From Paludibacteraceae bacterium (GTDB taxonomy: Bacteria > Bacteroidota > Bacteroidia > Bacteroidales > Paludibacteraceae), in contig JAGBEJ010000005.1 of assembly GCA_017937025.1 (NCBI GenBank), positions 186,001-250,000 on the forward strand: a stretch of DNA of 64,000 bases, given 5' to 3'. Of this stretch, positions 48,074-55,811 are shown in pieces. Position 1 is the first letter of the stretch, and every line of letters starts with the position of its first letter. The notes beneath the pieces are model-generated. The model saw nothing but the letters and a program-made list of their open reading frames with translations. It was not told the DNA's origin and did not search any database. A program made the position numbers and the translations under genes.

Positions 48074-48589
48074 ATGGAATTAAAGAATAGAGTAAAGTCA
48101 ACAAACGACTTAGAGTTGACAGAGCGCATGGTAGCCTTGAACCGTGTAACCAAGGTGACCAAGGGAGGTAGAACCTTCACATTCGCTGCGATAGTAGTAG
48201 TAGGCAACGGTAACGGTGTCGTAGGCTATGGTCTTGGTAAGGCTGCCGAGGTTACAGAGGCAGTTTCTAAGGGCGCAGAGGCAGCTAAGAAGAATCTTGT
48301 TAGAGTTCCTGTTCTCAACGGAACAATTCCTCACGAGCAGACAGCTAAGTTCAGCGGCGCTCAGGTTTTCCTGAAGCCAGCTACTCCTGGTACCGGACTT
48401 AAGGCCGGAGGTGCGATGCGTGCTGTTCTTGAGAGCGCCGGCATCACTGACCTTTTGGCAAAGTCAAAGGGCTCATCAAACCCTCACAACCTTGTGAAGG
48501 CTACAGTGACAGCTTTGTGCGAGCTTCGTGATGCTTACACAGTCGCTCAGAACCGTGGCATATCAGTTGAAAAAGTATTCAAGGGCTAA
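48074..48589 (+). CDS. rpsE: 30S ribosomal protein S5
   Basis: 171 aa; acts in mRNA unwinding and accuracy. Conserved [21 protein letters not shown] and [17 protein letters not shown], then [21 protein letters not shown]. It lies 6 bp after rplR. Confidence 0.98.
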   Translation: MELKNRVKSTNDLELTERMVALNRVTKVTKGGRTFTFAAIVVVGNGNGVVGYGLGKAAEVTEAVSKGAEAAKKNLVRVPVLNGTIPHEQTAKFSGAQVFLKPATPGTGLKAGGAMRAVLESAGITDLLAKSKGSSNPHNLVKATVTALCELRDAYTVAQNRGISVEKVFKG

Positions 48590-48604
48590 TAAACGGATAA
48601 CATC

Positions 48605-48781
48605 ATGTCAAAAATAAAAATCAAGTTAGTAAAGAGCAAGATCAAAACCTCTAAGAACCAGAAACTGGTTCTTGAGGCTCTTGGCTTAGGCAAGGTAAAC
48701 TCTGTAGTTGAGCATGAGGATAATGCTGTGATTGCAGGAATGGTAGAGAAAGTAAAGCACCTTGTAGAAGTAATTAAGTAA
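48605..48781 (+). CDS. rpmD: 50S ribosomal protein L30
   Basis: 58 aa, too short for usual ORF cut-offs. It starts MSKIKIKLVKSKIKTSKNQK, with LVLEALGLGKVNSVVEHEDN typical of L30, and ends VKHLVEVIK. It fits exactly between rpsE and rplO, where L30 is expected. Confidence 0.96.
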   Translation: MSKIKIKLVKSKIKTSKNQKLVLEALGLGKVNSVVEHEDNAVIAGMVEKVKHLVEVIK

Positions 48782-48806
48782 GAACAATAAAAATCAAGAA
48801 ATAAAA

Positions 48807-49253
48807 ATGGATCTTAGTAATTTAAAGCCTGCAAAAGGCTCTGTACACTCAGAGAGAAGAATAGGCCGTGGCCCAGGATCAGGATTAGGTGGCACATCTA
48901 CACGTGGTCATAAAGGTGCTAAAGCAAGATCAGGATATTCTCAGAAGGTAGGTTTTGAAGGTGGTCAGATGCCACTTCAGCGCCGTCTCCCAAAATGGGG
49001 TTTCAAGAACATCAACCGTGTTGAGTACAAGGCTATCAACCTTGACACAATCCAGGCTTTGGCTTCTGCCAAGAATCTTGACAAGGTAAGCGTTGAAGAT
49101 CTGCGTGCTGCGCACCTCATCAGCAAGAAGGATCTTGTTAAGGTATTGGGTAACGGTCAGATAACAAGTAAGCTGACTGTAGAGGCAAACGCATTCTCAA
49201 AATCAGCTGAGAAGGCTATTGTAGAAGCAGGCGGCAACGCTGTAAAACTCTAA
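48807..49253 (+). CDS. rplO: 50S ribosomal protein L15
   Basis: 148 aa. Conserved MDLSNLKPAKGSVHSERRIGRG (first residues), GRGPGSGLGGTSTRGHKGAKAR, VGFEGGQMPLQRRLPKWGF. It lies 6 bp before secY. Confidence 0.98.
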   Translation: MDLSNLKPAKGSVHSERRIGRGPGSGLGGTSTRGHKGAKARSGYSQKVGFEGGQMPLQRRLPKWGFKNINRVEYKAINLDTIQALASAKNLDKVSVEDLRAAHLISKKDLVKVLGNGQITSKLTVEANAFSKSAEKAIVEAGGNAVKL

Positions 49254-49259
49254 TAAACA

Positions 49260-50606
49260 ATGAAATTCAGGTTCATAGAGACAATAAAGAATATTTGGAA
49301 CATCGAGGAGCTGCGCACTCGTCTGACCATCACATTCCTGTTTGTGCTTGTCTATCGTTTCGGTAGCTTCATAGTGCTCCCAGGAATCGAGCCTGCCGCT
49401 CTCAGCAAGTTGCAGGAGCAGACAGCCGGCGGTTTGATGTCGTTGCTGGATATGTTCTCAGGAGGCGCGTTCTCGAATGCTTCAATATTCGCTCTAGGTA
49501 TCATGCCTTACATCTCTGCTTCGATAGTGGTGCAGCTGCTTACGATAGCTGTTCCCTATTTCCAGAAGATGCAGCGTGAGGGCGAGAGCGGCAGAAGAAA
49601 GATGAACCAGATAACTCGTTATCTGACTATCTTCATTCTTCTGATCCAGTCTCCAGCGTACCTAGCTAACCTTTCTGTACAGATGGGATATGCCGGCGCC
49701 TCTCTTCCAGAGGGCGTCTGGTTCACCATCAGTTCAGTTGTAATCCTCACCGCAGGCAGTATGTTCGTCATGTGGCTGGGCGAGAGAATCACAGACAAGG
49801 GTGTCGGCAACGGAATCTCATTCATAATATTGGTAGGTATCATTGCAAGACTGCCACAGGCTTTCCTCCAGGAACTTACATCAAGACTGGGCGACGCTAC
49901 AGGTGGTCTTATCATGTTCATAGCTGAGATTGTGCTTCTTTTCGTGGTTGTCTCTGCTTGTATATTGCTCGTTCAGGGTACAAGAAAGGTGCCTGTGCAG
50001 TATGCAAAGAGAGTTATCGGAAACAAGCAGTACGGCGGAGTGAGACAGTATATTCCTCTCAAGGTTAATGCTGCCGGCGTTATGCCAATCATCTTCGCTC
50101 AGGCTATCATGTTCATCCCTATCACTATCGTAGGATTCTCTACAAACGGTGAGATTGGTCCAGTCATGCAGGCATTCATGGATAACACTGGATTCTGGTA
50201 CAACTTTGTGTTTGGTCTGCTTGTAGTAGCATTCACATACTTCTACACTGCCATCACAATCAACCCTAACCAGATGGCTGAGGACATGAAGAGAAACAAC
50301 GGTTTCATCCCAGGCGTTAAGCCGGGCAAGAAGACAGCTGAGTATATTGACACAATCATGTCAAGAATCACTCTTCCAGGCTCAATCTTCTTGGCTATCG
50401 TTGCCATCCTTCCTGCTTTTGCCGAGATACTGAGCATAAGCCGCGGCTTCGCGCAGTTCTTCGGCGGAACATCTCTGCTTATCATGGTAGGAGTTGTGCT
50501 TGACACTCTCCAGCAGATTGAAAGCTATCTGTTGATGAGACATTATGATGGATTGCTTAAATCCGGCAGAATAAAAGGCCGTACAGGTTCTATAGCTGCT
50601 TACTAA
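49260..50606 (+). CDS. secY: protein translocase subunit SecY
   Basis: Ten-helix channel of the Sec translocon, 448 aa. The N-terminal amphipathic region and first helix (LTITFLFVLVYRFGSFIVLPGI) lead to the plug region (GGLMSLLDMFSGGAFSNASIFALGIMPYISASIVVQLL). Later come MNQITRYLTI, GNGISFIILVGI and the C-terminal QQIESYLLMRHYDGLLKSGRIKGR. The position after rplO is standard. Confidence 0.98.
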   Translation: MKFRFIETIKNIWNIEELRTRLTITFLFVLVYRFGSFIVLPGIEPAALSKLQEQTAGGLMSLLDMFSGGAFSNASIFALGIMPYISASIVVQLLTIAVPYFQKMQREGESGRRKMNQITRYLTIFILLIQSPAYLANLSVQMGYAGASLPEGVWFTISSVVILTAGSMFVMWLGERITDKGVGNGISFIILVGIIARLPQAFLQELTSRLGDATGGLIMFIAEIVLLFVVVSACILLVQGTRKVPVQYAKRVIGNKQYGGVRQYIPLKVNAAGVMPIIFAQAIMFIPITIVGFSTNGEIGPVMQAFMDNTGFWYNFVFGLLVVAFTYFYTAITINPNQMAEDMKRNNGFIPGVKPGKKTAEYIDTIMSRITLPGSIFLAIVAILPAFAEILSISRGFAQFFGGTSLLIMVGVVLDTLQQIESYLLMRHYDGLLKSGRIKGRTGSIAAY

Positions 50607-50607
50607 A

Positions 50608-51399
50608 ATGATATTCTTAAAGACAGAAGAAGAAATAGAGTTGATGCGTGCGGCGGATCAGATTGTTGCCATCACCTTAGGCGAGATGGGCAAAATGATT
50701 GCGCCGGGCGTGACAACAGCCCAGCTTAACAAACGTGCCGACGAGGTGATAAGAGATCATGGCGCAGTTCCGAACTTTCTGAACTACGGCGGATTCCCAG
50801 CTTCGATTTGCGCTTCTATCAACGATGTAGTGGTGCACGGCATACCTTCCGATGATCAGGTGCTCAAAGATGGCGACATTATCTCCATCGACTGCGGCGC
50901 ACTGAAAGACGGATTCCACGGCGACAGCTGCTACACATTCCCTGTGGGAGAAATCTCACCAGAGGTAATGGAGCTCTGCAAGACGACTAAGGAGTCGCTC
51001 TACAAGGGCATAGCGCAGGCTGTCGAGGGCAACCGACTCGGCGATATAGGAAACGCCGTTCAAAGCCATTGCGAGGCAAAAGGTTACGGAGTCGTCAGAG
51101 AGATGGTGGGACACGGTATCGGACGTGCAATGCACGAGGAGCCTGAAGTTCCTAACTACGGACGACGCGGCAACGGCGTGAAACTGAAAGCCGGCATGTG
51201 CATCGCGATAGAGCCGATGATTACACTCGGACGTCGTGAGATTTACTTCGAGCGTGACGGATGGACAACCCGCACTATCGACCACAAGCCAGCTGCTCAC
51301 TACGAGCACTCAGTGGCCATCATGCCTTCGGGCAAGCCAGCCGACATCCTTTCGGGATTCCAGTATGTGGAGGAAGCGTTGGGCGACAGATTTATTTAA
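50608..51399 (+). CDS. map: methionine aminopeptidase, type I
   Basis: Removes the initiator Met from nascent proteins. 263 aa with the five metal ligands: the Asp pair in SIDCGALKDGFHGDSC, His in GHGIGRAMHEEP, Glu in AIEPMITLG and Glu in YEHSVAIM. It starts 1 bp after the secY stop. Confidence 0.98.
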   Translation: MIFLKTEEEIELMRAADQIVAITLGEMGKMIAPGVTTAQLNKRADEVIRDHGAVPNFLNYGGFPASICASINDVVVHGIPSDDQVLKDGDIISIDCGALKDGFHGDSCYTFPVGEISPEVMELCKTTKESLYKGIAQAVEGNRLGDIGNAVQSHCEAKGYGVVREMVGHGIGRAMHEEPEVPNYGRRGNGVKLKAGMCIAIEPMITLGRREIYFERDGWTTRTIDHKPAAHYEHSVAIMPSGKPADILSGFQYVEEALGDRFI

Positions 51400-51426
51400 C
51401 GAGAGAGAAAAACGAATCATAGAAAT

Positions 51427-51645
51427 ATGGCAAAACAAGCAGCAATAGAGCAGGACGGAACAGTGACCGAGGCATTGTCCAACGCAATGTTTCGTGTCGA
51501 ATTAGAGAACGGAGTACCTATCACAGCCACAATATCAGGCAAGATGCGCATGCACTATATCAAGATATTGCCAGGCGACAAAGTGAAGGTGGAGATGAGC
51601 CCTTACGACTTGACAAGAGGCAGAATCTCATTCCGCTACAAATAA
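51427..51645 (+). CDS. infA: translation initiation factor IF-1
   Basis: 72 aa OB-fold protein: [40 protein letters not shown] and [25 protein letters not shown]. The position between map and rpmJ is normal. Confidence 0.98.
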   Translation: MAKQAAIEQDGTVTEALSNAMFRVELENGVPITATISGKMRMHYIKILPGDKVKVEMSPYDLTRGRISFRYK

Positions 51646-51679
51646 TTGAACAAGAACTTTTTATAAAAAACTAATAACA

Positions 51680-51796
51680 ATGAAAGTACGTGCATCAGTA
51701 AAAAAACGTGACGCAGATTGCAAAATCGTCCGCAGAAAGGGACGTTTATATGTAATAAACAAGAAAAATCCTAAGATGAAGCAACGTCAAGGATAA
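51680..51796 (+). CDS. rpmJ: 50S ribosomal protein L36, zinc-free form
   Basis: 38 aa, too short for usual ORF cut-offs. It begins [20 protein letters not shown] and ends NPKMKQRQG. Of the usual CxxC...C...H zinc site only one Cys (14) remains; the others are Asp/Ala, Asn/Lys and Met. It is therefore the zinc-independent type. Confidence 0.95.
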   Translation: MKVRASVKKRDADCKIVRRKGRLYVINKKNPKMKQRQG

Positions 51797-51803
51797 AATT
51801 TAT

Positions 51804-51811
51804 TATTTTTG
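51804..51811 (+). promoter_or_regulatory. possible internal promoter before rpsM
   Basis: TATTTTTG fits the -7 element in the 64-bp gap after rpmJ. The expected -33 TTG is not visible, so it may be chance in AT-rich DNA. It could boost rpsM-rpoA expression. Confidence 0.35.
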
Positions 51812-51860
51812 CACCGTCAAAAAAATCAATTAATTAAAACAATAGTACAAAAAACAATTT

Positions 51861-52241
51861 ATGGCTATTAGAATTGCAGGAGTAGATTTGCCACAGGACA
51901 AGATTGGCGAAGTTGGATTAACTTATATCTACGGAATAGGCCGCAGCAGTGCGAAGAAGATTTTAGCACAGGCAGAGATCGATTCTTACATCAAGGTAAA
52001 GGACTGGACAGACGACCAGGCTTCTAAGATACGTGAGATCATCAACCAGAACTTCAAGGTTGAGGGTGACTTGCGTTCAGAGGTTCAAATGAACATCAAG
52101 CGTCTTATGGACATAGGATGCTACAGAGGTGTGCGTCACCGTCTCGGCTTGCCAGTACGTGGACAGAGCACAAAGAACAACGCTCGTACTCGTAAGGGAA
52201 AGAAGAAGACTGTAGCAAATAAGAAGAAAGCTACTAAGTAA
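51861..52241 (+). CDS. rpsM: 30S ribosomal protein S13
   Basis: 126 aa; a head protein contacting P-site tRNA. Conserved [47 protein letters not shown] and the Lys-rich tail. Confidence 0.98.
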   Translation: MAIRIAGVDLPQDKIGEVGLTYIYGIGRSSAKKILAQAEIDSYIKVKDWTDDQASKIREIINQNFKVEGDLRSEVQMNIKRLMDIGCYRGVRHRLGLPVRGQSTKNNARTRKGKKKTVANKKKATK

Positions 52242-52279
52242 TAATTAACCTGTTTGCATAAAATCAATAATTTAGAGAA

Positions 52280-52669
52280 ATGGCAAAGAAAGCAACAGCA
52301 GCGAATAAGAGAGTCGTTAAGGTTGACGCCAATGGCGAGCTCCACGTACACTCTTCATTCAACAACATCATCATATCATTGACAAATTCGGAGGGTCAGG
52401 TTATCAGTTGGTCTTCAGCTGGTAAGATGGGTTTCCGTGGTTCTAAGAAGAACACTCCTTACGCAGCTCAGCTCGCAGCTCAGGATTGCGCTAAGGTGGC
52501 TTATGATTTGGGTCTGAGAAAGGTAAAGGCATACGTTGCTGGTCCAGGTAACGGACGTGAGTCTGCTATCAGAACAGTACACGGCGCTGGAATCGAGGTC
52601 ACTGAGATCATCGACGTCACTCCACTGCCACACAACGGTTGCCGTCCTCCTAAGAGAAGACGTGTATAG
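52280..52669 (+). CDS. rpsK: 30S ribosomal protein S11
   Basis: 129 aa; a platform protein near the mRNA exit. Conserved [37 protein letters not shown] and the C-terminal [18 protein letters not shown]. It carries the Asn-Gly (HNGC) site typical of S11. Confidence 0.98.
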   Translation: MAKKATAANKRVVKVDANGELHVHSSFNNIIISLTNSEGQVISWSSAGKMGFRGSKKNTPYAAQLAAQDCAKVAYDLGLRKVKAYVAGPGNGRESAIRTVHGAGIEVTEIIDVTPLPHNGCRPPKRRRV

Positions 52670-52708
52670 TTTTTTATGAAGAAGTAAACAAACAAAAGAA
52701 AGAATAAA

Positions 52709-53314
52709 ATGGCAAGATATACAGGACCAAAATCAAGAATAGCTCGTAAGTTAGGTGAAGCTATCTTCGGACCAGACAAAGTATTGACCCGCAGAAATTT
52801 CCCTCCAGGACAGCAGGGTGCTAACAAGAGAAGAAAAACATCAGAGTACGGAACTCAGCTTCGCGAGAAGCAGAAGGCTAAGTACACTTACGGTGTGCTC
52901 GAGCGTCAGTTCCGCAACCTTTTCGAGAAGGCTTCTCGTACAAAGGGTGTCAAGGGCGAGGTGTTGCTCCAGTTGCTGGAGTCACGTCTTGACAACGTTG
53001 TTTATCGTCTTGGAATGGCTAAGACAAGAGCTGCTGCACGTCAGCTCGTCAGCCACAAGCACATTACAGTTGACGGACAAGTAGTGAACATACCTTCTTA
53101 CAGCGTTAAGGCTGGACAGATTATCGCAGTACGCGAGAAGGACAAGTCTATGGAGGTTATAGCAGACTCATTGGCAGGTTTCAACCACAGCAAGTACGCT
53201 TGGTTGGAGTGGGACGAGAACAGCAAGAGCGGAAAGTTCCTGCACCGTCCAGAGCGTGCTGACATTCCAGAGAACATCAAAGAGCAACTTATCGTCGAAT
53301 TGTATTCTAAATAA
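52709..53314 (+). CDS. rpsD: 30S ribosomal protein S4
   Basis: 201 aa primary 16S-binding protein with an S4 domain ([29 protein letters not shown]). Starts [17 protein letters not shown]; the N-terminus is the zinc-free type. In E. coli it represses the alpha operon. rpoA follows after 5 bp. Confidence 0.98.
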   Translation: MARYTGPKSRIARKLGEAIFGPDKVLTRRNFPPGQQGANKRRKTSEYGTQLREKQKAKYTYGVLERQFRNLFEKASRTKGVKGEVLLQLLESRLDNVVYRLGMAKTRAAARQLVSHKHITVDGQVVNIPSYSVKAGQIIAVREKDKSMEVIADSLAGFNHSKYAWLEWDENSKSGKFLHRPERADIPENIKEQLIVELYSK

Positions 53315-53319
53315 TTAAT

Positions 53320-54321
53320 ATGGCTATATTGGCATTTCAGAAACCTGACAAGGTGGTTATGGTCGAGGCGAACGACTCGTTCGGAAAGTTCGAGTTCCGT
53401 CCTCTCGAGCCTGGCTACGGCGTGACAGTGGGCAATGCGCTTCGCAGAATCCTCCTGTCTTCTCTTGAAGGTTTCGCTATAACATCAATAAAGATAGATG
53501 GTGTCAAGCACGAGTTTGACACAATCCCAGGTGTCATTGAGGATGTGACCAACGTGATTCTGAACCTCAAGCAGGTCAGACTCAAGCAGATCGTCTCTGA
53601 GATCGAGAACGAGGTTGTCACTCTGACTGTCAGCGGCGCGAAGAACGACGGTGTCTTCACAGCTGAGCAGATCGGCAAGGCGATGACTGGCTTCAGCATC
53701 ATGAACCCAGATCTCGTTATCTGCCACCTCGACCCAGAAGCGTCTTTCAAGATCACTATGACTATTGGCAAGGGACGCGGTTATGTTCCAGCAGACGAGA
53801 ACGTTCAGCCTAACCAGGATGTTGATGTCATCGCTATCGACAGCATCTACACTCCTATCAAGAACGTTAAGTACTACGTTGAGAACTACCGTGTAGAGCA
53901 GAAAACCGACTACGAGAAACTCGTCATCGAGATTACTTCCGACGGCAGCATTCACCCAAAGGACGCTCTCAAGGAGGCAGCCAAGATACTGATCTACCAC
54001 TTCATGCTTTTCTCTGACGACAAGATCGCACTCGAAGAGAACGAAGAGGAGAACGGCGAGGAGTTCGACGAGGAGGTACTCCACATGCGTCAATTGCTCA
54101 AGACTAAGCTTACTGACCTCGACCTCAGCGTTAGAGCGCTCAACTGCCTCAAGGCAGCCGATGTCGAGACTCTCGGAGAGCTTTGCCAGTTCAACCGCAG
54201 CGACCTCTTGAAGTTCCGCAACTTCGGTAAGAAGTCACTCACCGAGCTTGATGCCAAGTTAGCAAGCCTGAACCTGTCTTTCGGCATGGATATCAGCAAG
54301 TATAAATTAGATAAAGATTAA
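53320..54321 (+). CDS. rpoA: RNA polymerase alpha subunit
   Basis: 333 aa. The N-terminal dimerisation domain ([39 protein letters not shown]) assembles beta and beta-prime. An acidic linker ([14 protein letters not shown]) is followed by the C-terminal domain ([23 protein letters not shown] ... [13 protein letters not shown]), which contacts DNA and activators. Confidence 0.98.
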   Translation: MAILAFQKPDKVVMVEANDSFGKFEFRPLEPGYGVTVGNALRRILLSSLEGFAITSIKIDGVKHEFDTIPGVIEDVTNVILNLKQVRLKQIVSEIENEVVTLTVSGAKNDGVFTAEQIGKAMTGFSIMNPDLVICHLDPEASFKITMTIGKGRGYVPADENVQPNQDVDVIAIDSIYTPIKNVKYYVENYRVEQKTDYEKLVIEITSDGSIHPKDALKEAAKILIYHFMLFSDDKIALEENEEENGEEFDEEVLHMRQLLKTKLTDLDLSVRALNCLKAADVETLGELCQFNRSDLLKFRNFGKKSLTELDAKLASLNLSFGMDISKYKLDKD

Positions 54322-54329
54322 TAACAGAA

Positions 54330-54836
54330 ATGAGACACAATAAGAAATACAACTCACTGGGAAGAAAGTCTCAGCACCGCAAGCTGATGCTTTCCAATAT
54401 GGCTTGCTCTCTGATCAAGTACAAGAGAATAAGCACTACTGTAGCAAAGGCAAAGGCTCTCAGAATTTTCTTCGAGCCAATAGTAACTAAGGCTAAGGTT
54501 GACAACACTGCGAACCGCCGTGAGGCTTTCGCTAAGCTTCGTGACAAAGAGGCTGTAAAGGAGCTCTTCCACGATGTTATCACTAAGGTCGGCGACCGTC
54601 AGGGTGGATACACTAGAATCCTCAAGACTGGCTTCCGTCTGGGTGACGCAGCTCAGATGTGCTTCATCGAGCTCGTTGACTTCAACGAGAACTACAGCTC
54701 TAACAAGACTGCAAGCGCAGCTGCAGAGCCTAAGAAGAAGGCTACTCGCCGCTCGAGAGCTAAGAAGTCTGCTGAGACTGTAGAGGCAGAGGCTGCTCCA
54801 GCAGCTGAGGTTGTAGAAGAGGCTAAGGCTGAGTAA
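54330..54836 (+). CDS. rplQ: 50S ribosomal protein L17 with Ala/Glu/Lys tail
   Basis: 168 aa; last gene of the ribosomal cluster. The first 115 residues are standard L17 ([28 protein letters not shown] is the conserved start; [21 protein letters not shown]). The remaining 50 residues are a low-complexity basic then acidic tail ([14 protein letters not shown], then [17 protein letters not shown]). Such tails are common in Bacteroidota. A terminator follows. Confidence 0.97.
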   Translation: MRHNKKYNSLGRKSQHRKLMLSNMACSLIKYKRISTTVAKAKALRIFFEPIVTKAKVDNTANRREAFAKLRDKEAVKELFHDVITKVGDRQGGYTRILKTGFRLGDAAQMCFIELVDFNENYSSNKTASAAAEPKKKATRRSRAKKSAETVEAEAAPAAEVVEEAKAE

Positions 54837-54865
54837 ATAGTTTTTTCAGATAATTTTGTATTTTG

Positions 54866-54902
54866 AAAAGGAGAGAACTTTAGGGTTCTCTCCTTTTTTT
54901 TG
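54866..54902 (+). terminator. intrinsic terminator of the ribosomal cluster
   Basis: A 13-bp perfect stem, AAAAGGAGAGAAC (54866-54878) with GTTCTCTCCTTTT (54885-54897), 6-nt loop, then a T-run to 54901. Strong. Confidence 0.92.
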
Positions 54903-54915
54903 TTCCATTTAAATC

Positions 54916-55039
54916 GTAGAGACGCGATTAATCGCGTCTGTACAAAGTGAAGGTGAGAAATCCGTAGAGACGCGGCATGCCACGTCTGTACAAGCGAGGG
55001 TGAGAAATTCGTAGAGACGGAGCACGCTCCGTCTGTACA
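54916..55039 (+). repeat. hairpin repeat array, left block (3 units)
   Basis: Three 29-nt units start at 54916, 54964 and 55011. Each has the left arm GTAGAGACG, a 10-nt core and the right arm CGTCTGTAC, then A. The cores are CGATTAATCG, CGGCATGCCA and GAGCACGCTC: three different sequences, each able to fold back on itself. Units are joined by a semi-conserved linker of 18-19 nt resembling GCGAGGGTGAGAAAT. The period is 47-48 bp. Confidence 0.93.
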
Positions 55040-55310
55040 AAGAAATGGGGAGCCATAATTTCCACAATATTTAAAAATAATTTAAACGGAATATGTTAAA
55101 CCCTGCATTGTGCATAATACGTTTGCGTTTGTATATCAACACATTATGTTTTTCAACATGTTTTTTTCGAGCAAATACATGTTTTAAAACATTTTCTATT
55201 TGTGGGATTGTTTTTATATTTGCAACAACGAATACTGCGTGCATTGCGCAATGCTCATCCCAGTGGGGATGATGGAAACAGAAAGATTTGTAAATTAATG
55301 ATTTGCGCAT
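55040..55310. other. AT-rich island inside the repeat array
   Basis: 271 bp without repeats or credible gene. It contains two TAnnTTTG matches (TACGTTTG 55118-55125, TATATTTG 55215-55222), neither with a well-spaced -33. There is also a perfect 14-bp palindrome GCATTGCGCAATGC (55241-55254), directly followed by a TCATCCC/GGGATGA hairpin. It might start a leader or small RNA, but this is not established. Confidence 0.5.
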
Positions 55311-55347
55311 GTAGAGACGGAGCGTGCTCCGTCTGTACAGAGAAAAA

Positions 55348-55418
55348 ATGAATCCGGCATTTCGACTTGGTTCGACTACGCTCACCAACCAACGTTCAAT
55401 GACCGGATGAATTTAAAA
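55348..55418 (+). repeat. 71-bp interspersed repeat, copy 1
   Basis: Begins ATGAATCCGGCATTTCGA and ends ACCGGATGAATTTAAAA. The ends are imperfectly inverted (TCCGGCATT against AATGACCGGA), so it can form a long stem-loop. It lies between hairpin units 1 and 2 of the right block. It differs from copy 2 at two positions. Confidence 0.9.
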
Positions 55419-55529
55419 ACGCGAGGGTGGAAATCCCGTAGAGACGCGATTAATCGCGTCTGTACGGCGAGGGTGAGAAAATGTAGAGACGGAGCGTGCT
55501 CCGTCTGCACAGCGCGAGAATGGGAAAAT

Positions 55530-55600
55530 ATGAATCCGGCATTTCGGCTTGGTTCGACTACGCTCACCAACCAACGCTCAATGACCGGATGAATTTAAAA
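55530..55600 (+). repeat. 71-bp interspersed repeat, copy 2
   Basis: 69 of 71 bases match copy 1, offset by 182 bp. It lies between hairpin units 3 and 4 of the right block, so unit+71-bp element+unit has been duplicated as a block. Confidence 0.9.
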
Positions 55601-55811
55601 TCGCGAGAGTGAGAAATCGTAGAGACGCGATTAATCGCGTCTGTACAGCGAGGGTGAGAATTCGTAGAGACGGAGCGTGCTCCGTCTGTACAGAAAGGGT
55701 GAGAAATCGTAGAGACGCGATTAATCGCGTCTGTACAGAGAGAATGAAGAAAACCGTAGAGACGGAGCGTGCTCCGTCTCCACATACAATAGAATAAAAC
55801 AATAAATATAT

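Larger units (their letters stand above)
55311..55784 (+). repeat. hairpin repeat array, right block (7 alternating units)
   Basis: Seven 29-nt units start at 55311, 55438, 55483, 55619, 55664, 55709 and 55756. Arms are GTAGAGACG and CGTCTGTAC (small changes: CGTCTGCAC in the third, CGTCTCCAC in the seventh). Cores alternate without exception: GAGCGTGCTC in units 1, 3, 5, 7 and CGATTAATCG in units 2, 4, 6. Where units are adjacent the period is 45-47 bp. Two longer gaps are filled by a 71-bp repeat. The last unit ends 27 bp before the next gene's ATG. Confidence 0.94.

Noticed and set aside
54916..55784. CRISPR array
   Set aside because: Repeats are about 29 nt and regularly spaced, but the 16-19-nt linkers are similar to each other, the repeat cores vary, spacing is too short, and no cas gene is present.
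55071..55802. Several 60-105-residue frames on both strands in the repeat region (some sharing MVSVVEPSRNAGFIF)
   Set aside because: They are produced by the hairpin and 71-bp repeats, overlap each other on both strands, and have no ribosome sites or family resemblance.
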